NCBI GenBank assembly: GCA_946902985.2
Contig: OX336400.1
Span: forward strand, 170,254,543-170,318,542
Source: Meconema thalassinum
Taxonomy: Eukaryota; Arthropoda; Insecta; Orthoptera; Tettigoniidae
Direction of reading: 5' to 3'
Length of the DNA: 64,000 nt
The notes beneath the pieces are model-generated. The model was not told where the DNA came from and searched no databases. It saw nothing but the letters and a program-made list of their open reading frames with translations. How positions within the stretch are numbered: the stretch's first letter is position 1; every line of letters begins with the position of its first letter. Below are positions 55,146 through 64,000 of this stretch, one piece after another. Position numbers and translations under genes: made by a program.

Positions 55146-55389
55146 CTGGAACAGACAAAATATCTGTATTATTTATTATCAATAAGCACATTGATATTGC
55201 AACTTTTCAGTAGATAGCTTTGTTGCAATTTTTCAGTGTTGCCTTTGTAAACGTTGTTGTTAGTCGGTCAACACGATTGTGGGTTATTCCCTAATCCTGA
55301 AAAAAAAACCATGAGATTAATAAAAAATACCCTTGGATGACCAGTTTCGATCCTCAAGTGATCATCGTCAGATCCATTACACTTATGCC

Positions 55390-56302
55390 CGTTGCTCACG
55401 GTAAAATTTTCCTTCAAATTTATTGTACAATAATTTAATTTTATAAAATTTCTGTTGCTCACGGTCAAATTCAAGTTTTATAAAACCTTTGATAAAACTT
55501 ACCATAAAATAGGACATGTTCTATTCCGTAAAATTAATTTTACGAAACGAACCAATCAGGGAAGCTGACATGAAGATGATGCTGGCGCCACGTGGTGAGA
55601 AGATTGTGAAGCTCGCTTGTAAACAAACACTTCGATAATGGCAGGCTCCGGCTGGAGTAATAAGGAAGCTGTTAGTGTTTTACTGGACGAGTACCAGAAA
55701 TATCAGTGTTTGTATGAGGTTAAAACGCCCATATACCACAGTAGAAATGCAAGAAGGGAGGCAGAAATCTCAATCGCCGAATATGTTTCACAAATTCGAC
55801 CGAACACAAGACAGGCTGTTGTGAAGGCGAAGATAAACGGGCTTCGACCTCACCTGCAGTCTCATTTCAGGAGAAATGGCTTGCCTCATGTTTTTTAAAA
55901 CTGCTTTCCTCCATTCCTAGAAAATTCCTATATGAATGATTTTCTAACCTCAACTCATTTTCGGCCAAGGACAGCATTCTTCTACTCTTCTCTTCTTGTT
56001 ATCCATTCCCGAGTCCAGGACATCCTAGCATTTCTTTTCTTACTTTTTACCACTGTACGACATATAATTGTAGCTAAAGCAGCAATTTTTCAATGTTTGC
56101 TTTGTTTGTTGAAACCATACTCTCAAACCAATGTGTGTTGAACAGCTGATTCTTGGTTCAGAAGCTTATCGCTAGATGGCGATCCTGATACAACCACGGA
56201 TTTTATAAAATAATTTTACCGTGAACAACACAGCTTGCTTTCGTCAAATTTTTATAAAATTAGTTGTAAAATAAATTTTAAAAAACATTTTAACGTGAGC
56301 AT
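55390..56302 (+). mobile_element. TIR element carrying a MADF-domain ORF (Harbinger-like)
   Basis: Both ends carry TTGCTCACGGTAAAAT-like starts (right end inverted: ATGCTCACGTTAAAAT) followed by similar 'aatttattttacaa..ttttataaaa' and a second 'tgttg(c/t)tcacggt' box about 90 bp in. It encodes the MADF-like ORF at 55638. MADF/Myb-like partners are typical of PIF/Harbinger transposons. A clear TWA target duplication was not seen. Confidence 0.55.
55638..55898 (+). CDS. MADF/Myb-SANT-like DNA-binding protein fragment
   Basis: 86 codons from ATG (gataATGG) to TAA. MAGSGWSNKEAVSVLLDEYQ, then YHSRNARREAEISIAEYV and AVVKAKINGLRPHLQSHF. A Trp near the start, 'L...Y' in helix 1, Y..R..R..A in helix 2 and (V)K.KI..LR..(Y/L) in helix 3 are the MADF/Myb-like pattern. 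Such proteins accompany Harbinger transposases and help DNA binding and nuclear import. It is shorter than the usual over 150 residues, so only the DNA-binding half is present. Intact frame; whether it is expressed is unknown. Confidence 0.6.
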   Translation: MAGSGWSNKEAVSVLLDEYQKYQCLYEVKTPIYHSRNARREAEISIAEYVSQIRPNTRQAVVKAKINGLRPHLQSHFRRNGLPHVF

Positions 56303-56619
56303 TAGGCTATAAAACCTATGTCTGAATATGTACACTTACTTATTTGCAGTATTAGTTAAGATAATGCAACACGCGGGAAGTCAGCTGATTCGAAGAAAAC
56401 GGTAGTCTACTTATTATGGATCCAGTTGTTCACGGAACTTAAACACATCGATATACCCAGAGAGAGAATAATTCCTGCGTTGTCTTGGTCACAATAGTAA
56501 CAGCACTTCGTGGCTGGAAATAATAATTAAATAAGAATATAAAAACAGGGCTGATAGATAAACCTCTGTTGGCCGATATATCGGCGCCCTGTCACTATAA
56601 GGTTTATTTTATTTTATTT
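56303..56619. other. No recognised feature
   Basis: No ORF or repeat recognised in this AT-rich interval. Confidence 0.4.
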
Positions 56620-56946
56620 TTTTATTTTTTTAGCATATGACTTTGAGTGCTGGGAGTGTCCGAGGACATGTTCGGCTCGCCAGTTTGTAGCTGCTTCTAG
56701 GCGGACGAGTTCCGTCGCGTGTGGAGTGTTGTCTGGGGAGGAAAGTTTGAGTTAAGGACGAGGAGTTGGAAGGTAGCGGCTGTGGCCTATAGTTAGGGTC
56801 CAACCCCGGCATTTGCCTGGAAGGAAGATGGGAAACCACAGAAGATCACCTTCAAGGTTGCCGGCGGGGGGATTCGAACCTCATCGCCTCCCGGATGTGA
56901 GCGACTGCCTGCAGCCACGCCGTAACGACCACGGCTAACTCCCCGG
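56620..56946 (-). mobile_element. SINE family D, second copy
   Basis: Same order as 45620-45980: 'gtgtccgaggacatgttcgg', core 'gggaaaccacagaagatcac', B-box inverse 'gggattcgaacctca', head 'taacgaccacggctaact'. Confidence 0.8.
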
Positions 56947-57139
56947 TACTAAAAGGGTTGAGAGTGAGACAGTCCTGACCTAGGAATGTTCCGTCCGGGT
57001 TGCAGTAGCATCTGTTAGAAATCAAGCTCCCCTACGCAGTATTCTTGCAATAAACAACTCCTGAAGTTCCTTGCTCATTATTTGTGCCCACGTAATTGCG
57101 TGTGTGTAGAAATTGTTTAAAAGTCTACGTTACTAGGAA

Positions 57140-57230
57140 TCATCAGGGCATTTTCCTGGGGAAACCAAGGAAAGCAACTTGGCCTATAGGATACCTGAGG
57201 TGGGAATTGAACCATCCTCCCCTCAGCTTA
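57140..57230 (-). repeat. SINE core fragment
   Basis: 'gggcattttcctggggaaaccaaggaaa' and 'gaggtgggaattgaaccatcctcccctca' are Talua-like core and second B-box unit on minus, truncated by the 1.4-kb repeat that follows. Confidence 0.5.
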
Positions 57231-58670
57231 TTTTTAGCCTACTTTTCACATTTTGCAAAAATGAGGAAAAAGTAGACTTATGAGATCGGGCAAATATGTG
57301 TCTGTCTGTCTGTCTGTCTGTCTGTCCTTCTGTCTGTCTGTCCTTCTGTCTGTCGGTCTGTCTGGCTGTGTGTGTGTCCCCCCCTATCAACTCCTAAACG
57401 GCTGCAGCAATCGAAACAAAATTTGGTAGGAGTAAAGATCTATACCTGAATATCTCACGCCCATATTAGAAAATGATGTCAGTGCTACCAACTGCTGAAA
57501 AATCGCAATTGAAATTTGAGCTCCATGTTGGATATCTTGTAAGGTATGAATAGGAGCTATTTGAAAATTGGCACACGATTAGATAATAATATTGCAGTTT
57601 AACTTCCAGGAGGCCATACATCGCAGTGTTTGCCAAAATGAATATACGCCTGCTGATAGGTCCAAATTTTAAATGCATATAACTTCTACACTATCAATTG
57701 GATTTCAACCAAATTTCGTATGTGCTATGTGTACATAAACAGACATGACTGAACGTATTCTTAAGATCCACCAGGGCTGCCAACTGTTAATAAATGCTTT
57801 CATTTTTTAAAATCCAAATACCCATATATCAGAAAGTATGCAAGCCGACAGCTTTAAACCATGCACACGTATAGTACCTGACATTCTATATTAATTTGGA
57901 GTAACGTATATACGTCAGTGCTACCAACATGATTCTAAGCCTGCTGAGATGTCCAACTTTAAATACATGTAACTTCTATACTATCATTTGGATTTCAACC
58001 AGATTTCGTGTGTGTTATGTGTACCATAACAGGTATGCTTATGCCGATTCTTAAGAGTAACCAGGGCTGCCAACTGTTAATAAATACTGTCTCCATTTTT
58101 GTTACCCTAATATCAATATATCAGAAAATATGCAAGCCAATAGCTCTAAACTTTGCACACGTATAGTGCCTGGCATTCTAGATTAATTTGCAGTAACTAA
58201 TATACGTCAGTGCTGCCAACATGATTCTAAGCCTGCTGATAGATCCAATATAAAATGCATGTAACTTCTATACTAACTAATGGATTTCATTCAAAATTGA
58301 CACAACAATAGATCATATTATTTCAGATTATTTCCGACCAATACATGTATGTCGTTGTTGCCAACATGATTTTACGCGCGCTGTTAGATCCAATGTTTAA
58401 CTGCAAGTAACGTCCATTCTATCCATTGGACTTCAACCAAATATTGTATTCTGTACCTTAAGAGATGGAACTAAAATATATTCAGTCACCAGGGCTGCCA
58501 AATGTAGTTCTCTATTAGTCTACATACAGTATTTCGAACTAATTAGAAATTTCGATATTACCAACTTAATTTCGGCATTATTCTAGATAGATCCATATAG
58601 ATTAATCATTGGCATAGATCTTAAATTTTAAGAAAAGTAGGCTCTTTAGTTCGTCACGGAACTTCTTGTT
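57231..58670. repeat. 1.4-kb interspersed repeat, copy 2
   Basis: Collinear with 723-2140 over its whole length, including the (TCTG)n run at about 57301-57366. The 'aacttctayactatca' units recur at about 57680, 57970 and 58265, i.e. about 290 bp apart, with a shorter last unit. Confidence 0.8.
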
Positions 58671-59450
58671 TTATTTTCTTATTGCAGTCAAACGGCCATA
58701 CATGTAGCCTCACAAGTCTGAGTGTGCCCTGTTTTAACCCTCAGACCCTCTCGTTTACAATATTCCACGGCAACATTCTTAGGTTTTTCCCATTGTTGCA
58801 GGAAGGAAGACTACAAATAATCTCTCTCGTAATGTATTGAACACATTTTGAAACATTTTGAAAGACATGGTTTACATCAACTCTCAGGGGATTGAAATAT
58901 CGTATTGCAATTAATTTGTCAAATAAATATTTTAAACAAGATGTTCAGCAAAGAACATACAGCCTACTTTCTCCTAAATGTATGGGTATATTTATGACTC
59001 TTTGTCCTCATCCCTAAAACCACCTCTACCACCATGTATTGTTTGTTTTCTTTTATATTGATAATTAACCAGTAAGTGTCAAAATCAATATTATATACTT
59101 TATGATGATTGAATAACAAAACTACTAACTTATTGTAATGCATTCACGTCCGTTAATCTCTATATTAAGCCAGCCTGCTAAGTTAAGAATCTTTCGTTTT
59201 GGGTATCTTCCCCTTTAAAAATCCGCGCCGATCACAGTAGGTTGGTGCTGCGACCTATCAGTGAATTAATCTTTATGTTGTACGCCTATGCACTGCCATC
59301 GTAATGTACTACGATAGCAGTGGCCTCTGGGTGTTGAATGAGTAGACAGTTTAAAGTAGCCAAGAGGGAGGTGATTCAGCTGGCAGTGTTTAAAGGTAAT
59401 CGGAGCGCGATAGTGGCTAATAGTTTAACTACCAGTATTACAAAATTGCC
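58671..59450. other. No recognised feature
   Basis: No convincing gene, repeat or RNA seen. Confidence 0.4.
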
Positions 59451-59462
59451 ATACTTCAGGAG

Positions 59463-60232
59463 TATCAATAAATGATAAAAATGGTCCGGTTAGCTCAAAC
59501 AATGCCAGCGTTTCGCCCCAGTGTGCCGTTGGGCTCGTCAGTTGGTACAGACACACCTACCAATACGCGTGGCTAGCACATACTGGGAAGGCCATGCAAG
59601 ACACAAAATACAAGCAGTATTGACGTCACGAGCATGCCAATGTGCTGCGGGAGTCAAACTCCCTCTCATAAAAACAAAAGCCTTACCTTGGCATTCCAAA
59701 TAAGGTTTTGAATATTCCCGAAGGGAATATGATGTAGTTTCCATTTGAACGGATGAATTATCAATAAATGATAAAAATGGTCCGGTTAGCTCAAACAATG
59801 CCAGCGTTTCGCCCCAGTGTGCCGTTGGGCTCGTCAGTTGGTACAGACACACCTACCAATACGCGTGGCTAGCACATACTGGGAAGGCCATGCAAGACAC
59901 AAAATACAAGCAGTATTGACGTCACGAGCATGCCAATGTGCTACAGGAGACAAACTCCCTTTCATAAAAACAAAAGCCTTACCTTGGCATTCCAAATAAG
60001 GCATGCTCGTGACGTCAATACTGCTTGTATTTTGTGTCTTGCATGGCCTTCCCAGTATGTGCTAGCCACGCGTATTGGTAGGTGTGTCTGTACCAACTGA
60101 CGAGCCCAACGGCACACTGGGGTGAAACGCTGGCATTGTTTGAGCTAACCGGACCATTTTTATCATTTATTGATAATTCATCCGCTCAAATGGAAACTAC
60201 ATCATATTCCCTTCGGGAATATTCAAAACCTT
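59463..60232. mobile_element. Direct-plus-inverted repeat element with hammerhead-like cores
   Basis: A 296-bp unit (59464 on) is followed by a second direct unit (59760 on). An inverted copy (60001-60232) then mirrors 59701-59936 around a 64-bp spacer. Exact 12-bp copies atacttcaggag flank it (59451-59462, 60233-60244). Tandem-plus-inverted terminal units and a long target duplication are typical of Penelope-like retroelement debris. Each unit has a CTGACGA-stem-GAAAC motif. The two 60-codon + frames in it are by-products. Confidence 0.7.
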
Positions 60233-60244
60233 ATACTTCAGGAG

Positions 60245-60880
60245 GCCAGGTATTTACATAGCGGTATGTTTGGAACAATATTACCAACATAACCCACAAG
60301 AGGACAGCACCGTACAGAGGCATTAAGAAGGCTGTGGTTAATGACAACGTGTATCTAGTTCTTCCATTCTCCTTTTTCTAATGTCTTCTGTTTATGTGCG
60401 ATGCTGGGGCTGTGATTTTATTAATAAACGAGTGTATTCATTAGCCTCTCCTTTGAGCTAAATGACTTCTTATTCAGTATCTGTGGAAAGAGCTCGTGCA
60501 CATCATTTGTAAAAGAATTCAAGAAAAAAAGTTAACTGTAGCAGTATTCGATCCCCAGTCAACTGCGTGACAAACTAACACTCTAGCCCAGAGCTAATCC
60601 CATCCTTTACGTCATGGTATTCTAAACTGACATATTAGATACAACCTGTTGGCAAATAATGACTTTAAATGAACGATTTCTTCACTGCTGTACATCTTCA
60701 TTAAAGATAATTTCATACAAAGTTTATATTATTGTATCAGTAGGGTATATCACATACAACATACTAAAACTATTGAAATATAAGACAGGCACATGAGGAC
60801 AGCTGCCATCTTGTCGTGTGACACAGACGGCTCAGCTCTTTTAAGCCACTCATCTCTTATATAAAAACAAGTGTCCTGAC
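60245..60880. other. No recognised feature
   Basis: No ORF or repeat seen apart from 'ctcttatataaaaacaagtg' at the right edge, where the tandem array starts. Confidence 0.4.
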
Positions 60881-63800
60881 TGACTGACTGACTGACTCAT
60901 CATCGCCCAGCCAAAACTATTAAAGTTAGAAACATGAAATTTTGGGGATATGTTCGTTGTAAGTCGAAAACGCCCACTAAGGAAGGATTTTTGGATATTC
61001 AGGTTCTAAAAGGGTGTTAAGGGGGTACACCTGCATTTCATTGAATAACAATATCTCCGGCTTGGTTTCATTGTGGAATGTGATACTCGGCATATAAACT
61101 CACCATTAAAAATAAGAAGACACGTGTCTGAGGGTTTTTCGATGGGGTGTATATTTTGAGGTGAAAGGGTGAAAAGTGGGGGTTGAAGGATTCCTAACGG
61201 AGCGAGTATCTCTTAAACGACATAAGCGAGGAGTTTGAAACTCAGCGGAAAAAAATCAGCTTAAAAAATAAGTAAATAGGTGTTTGACCGTTTTTTCATA
61301 AATCCAATTTAAGGGGCCCATGAGGAGGGGTGAAATTCAGGGGGAAAAAACACGAAAGAAAGTGTCCTAACTGATTGACTGGCAGACTCACTCATCAAAC
61401 TCAGGGGGAAAAACGGCTTGAAAATAAGTAAATAGGTGTTGGACAGGTTTTTTTTCATAAGCCCAATTTAAGGGGTTCATGGGGAGGGGTGAAATTCTGA
61501 GAAAAGAAAATTGAAATAAAAAGTCCTGACTCACTCACCATCGCCCAAAAAAATTATTGAAGTTAGAAACAAGACATTTTGGGGAAATGATCATTGTATG
61601 TCAAAACCGTCCACTAAGTGAGGATTTTCTGATATTCAGGTTCTAAAGGGGTCTTAAGGGGGTTAAACCTGCATTTCATTGAATAACAATAACTCACGAT
61701 TGGTTTCATTGGGGGATGTGATACTCGGCATATAAACGCATCATTAAAAATAAGAAGACACGTGTCTGAGGATTTTCCGATGTGGTGTATATTATGAGGT
61801 GAAAGGGGTGAAAAGTGGGGGTTGAAGGATTACTAACGGAGCGTGTATCTCTTAAACGACATAGGCGACGAGTTTGAAACTCAGCGGAAGAAAATCAGCT
61901 TAAAAGATAAGTAAATAGGAGTTCGACCGTTCTTTTTTTCATAAATCCAATTTAAGGGGCCCATAGGGAGGGGTGAAATTGTGGGGGGCGGGACAGGAAA
62001 AAAAGTGTCCTGATTGACTGACTCACTCACTCCTCAAACTCAGGGACAGAAAACTGCTTAAAAATAAGTAAATAAGTGTTCGATTTTTTTTTTAATAAAT
62101 CAAATTTAAGGGGTTCTTGGGGAGGGGTGAAATTCTGGAAGAAAAATGAAAGAAAATGTCCTCACTCACTCACTCACTCACTCACTCATCATCGCCCAGC
62201 CAAAATTATTGAAGTTAGAAACATGAGATTTTGGGGATATGTTCGTTGTATGTCAAAACCGTACACTAAGAGAGGATTTTCGGATATTCAGGTTCTAAAG
62301 GGGACTTAAGGGGGTTAAACCTGCATTTTATTGAATAACAATATCTCACGAGTGGTTTCATTTATGGATGTGATACTCGGCATATAAACTAATCATTCAA
62401 AATAAGCAGACATGTGTGTAGGGGTTTTTCGATGTGGTGTGTATTATAAGGTGAAAGGGGTGAAAATTGGGGGTTGAAGGATTCCTATCGGAGCGTGTAT
62501 CTCATAAACGACATGGGCGAGAAGTTTTAAACTCAGCGGGAAAAAATCACTTAAAAATAAGTAAATCGGTGTTCGAGCGTTTCTTCATAAATCAAATTTA
62601 AGGGGCCCATGGGGAGGGGTAAATTTTTGATCAAAATAATTGAAAGAAAATGACCTGACTGACTCACTCACTCATCATCGCCCAGCAAAAACTATTGAAG
62701 TTGGAAACATTAAAATTTGGGAATATGTTCGCTATATGTCGAAAACGTAAACTAAGGAAGGATTTTTGTTTATTCGGGTTCTGAAGAGGTGTTAAGGGGG
62801 GTAAACGTGCATTTCATTGAATAACGATATCTCATGAGTAGTTTCTTTGGGGATGTGATATTCGGCAAATAAACTAATCATTAAAAATAAGCAGACATAA
62901 TTATGACTAAGGGTTTATCGATGCGGTGTATATTATGAGGTGAAAGGGGGTGAAATTTGGGTGTTGAAGGATTCTTAACGGAGCGTGTATCTCTTAAACG
63001 ACATAGGCGAGAAGTTTGAAATTCAGCGAAAAAAAGAACAGCTTAAAATATAAGTAAATAGGTGTTCGACCGTTTTTTCATAAATCCAATTATAAGGCCC
63101 TTGGAGAGGGGTGAAATTCTGAAAAGAAAAAAAAAAGAAACAGGAAAGAAAGTGTTCTAACTGATTAACTCACTCACTTATCAAACTCAGGGGGGAAGAA
63201 CATCTTAAAAATAAGTAAATAGGTGTTCGACCGTATTTTTTTCATAAATCCAATTTAAGGGGTTCACGAGAGGGGTGAAATTCTGAAAAATAAATGAAAG
63301 AAAATGTCCTGACTGACTCACTCACTCACCATCGCCCAGCCAAAAGTATTGATGCTAGAAACATGACATTTTGGGCTTATGTTCGTTGTATGTCGAAAAC
63401 GTTCACCAAGGAAGGATTTTTGGATATTCAGGTTCTAAAGGGATGTTAAGGGGGTAGACCTGCATTTAATTGAATAACAATATCTCCCGATTGGTTTCCT
63501 TGGGGGATGCGATACTCGGCATATAAACTCATCATTAAGAATAACAAGACTCATGTCTGAGGGTTTTTGGATGTAGTGTATATTATGAGGTGTATGTGTG
63601 AAAAGTGGGGGTTGACGGAATCCTAACGGAGCAAGTATATCATAAAAGATAGAGGCATCAAGTACGAAACTCAGGGGGGAAAATCAGCTTGAAAAATAAG
63701 TAAATAGGTGGTCGACCATTGTTTCATAAATGCAATTTAAGGGGCCCATGGGTAGGGGTGAAATTCGGGGGAAGGAAGTCCACTAAGGAAGGATTTTTGG

Positions 63801-64000
63801 ATATTCACTCATCATCCCCCAGCCAAACCTATTGCAGTTAGAAACTTAAAACATTTGGGGGATATGTTCGTTGTATGTCGAAAACGTCCACTAAGGATGG
63901 ATTTTTGGATATTCATGTTCTGAAGGGGTGTTAAGTGGGTAAAACTTGCATTTCATTGATTAACAATATCTCACGAGTTGTTTCATTTGGGGATGTTATA
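60881..64000 (+). repeat. Long degenerate tandem array, alternating two unit lengths
   Basis: 'catcgcccagcc' plus 'attgaagttagaaacatga' marks unit starts at 60901, 61539, 62190, 62676, 63330 and 63813. The spacings are 638, 651, 486, 654 and 483. The longer units contain an extra block starting with a (TGAC/CTCA)n run and 'tcaaactcaggggg' (61396, 62032, 63180). All units end with 'ccaatttaaggggcccatgg' variants. The array passes the window end. Confidence 0.85.

Noticed and set aside
55480..55515. Possible first exon of the minus peptide gene (ATG ... TTTATG|GTAAG on minus).
   Set aside because: It lies within the inverted arm region of the MADF element, where the sequence is explained by the terminal repeat.
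59521..59999. Two near-identical 60-codon + frames and a 104-codon minus frame.
   Set aside because: By-products of the direct/inverted repeat units; they share no protein features and start in repeat sequence.

Overview
This is animal nuclear DNA, most likely from an insect with a large, repeat-filled genome. The evidence is GT/AG introns, a TATA-box promoter, tRNA-headed SINEs, nested DNA transposons and non-LTR retrotransposons, and a degenerate TTAGG-type array (the insect telomere motif) near 42.4 kb. The SINEs with the 'gtggtttcccacttc ... aaatgccggga' core resemble, from memory, the Talua group known from termites and relatives, so a polyneopteran (cockroach/termite, stick insect, orthopteran) is my best guess. 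There are no prokaryotic genes, and most reading frames in the window are chance frames inside repeats.

Host genes. The clearest gene runs on + from a TATA box at 21462 through three short exons (21524-21544, 27148-27202, 40232-40338). It encodes a 60-residue secreted peptide: a signal peptide followed by an Ala/Ser/Gly-rich tail with two cysteines. A paralogue lies on - (exons 55145-55100 and 52412-52237). It has the same phase-1 intron, a Ser/Gly-rich tail, and the same C-terminal ten-residue motif CA[ST]AxGx[ST]xC. I consider this opposed pair of tiny peptide genes the most interesting content. An uninterrupted 246-codon ORF of unknown family (14663-15403) and a possible last exon with a poly(A) signal (53340-53130, -) are the other gene candidates.

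Mobile DNA, left to right. 0-10 kb is a nest: a LINE fragment broken by two hAT-like elements (596-3155 and 3187-5190, the latter with an exact 8-bp target duplication and a foldback MITE inside), then an LTR-like block (5214-9937) split by a P-element-like THAP transposon (5835-7945) that itself carries a hAT MITE. 10-20 kb holds LINE reverse-transcriptase fragments, SINEs, the orphan ORF and a hAT element rich in TATGCTCGA. 20-40 kb is the intron space of the first peptide gene, packed with SINEs, a pogo-like MITE, a 3.9-kb non-coding LTR-like insertion splitting a SINE, a repeat with a 128-bp tandem array, and a ZMYM-type hAT. 40-50 kb holds hAT and BEL/Pao remnants, a TTAGG-like array, and a nearly complete P-element-like transposon (44565-48587) with about 70-bp inverted repeats, an 8-bp target duplication, THAP domain and introns. 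50-64 kb holds MITEs, the second peptide gene, LINE fragments, a MADF-domain element, a second copy of the 1.4-kb repeat from the left end, a foldback element with hammerhead-like cores, and a long degenerate tandem array to the window end.

Most transposon coding regions are broken. The insertion order can be read from nesting and target duplications. All family names rest on recognition by eye without searches.
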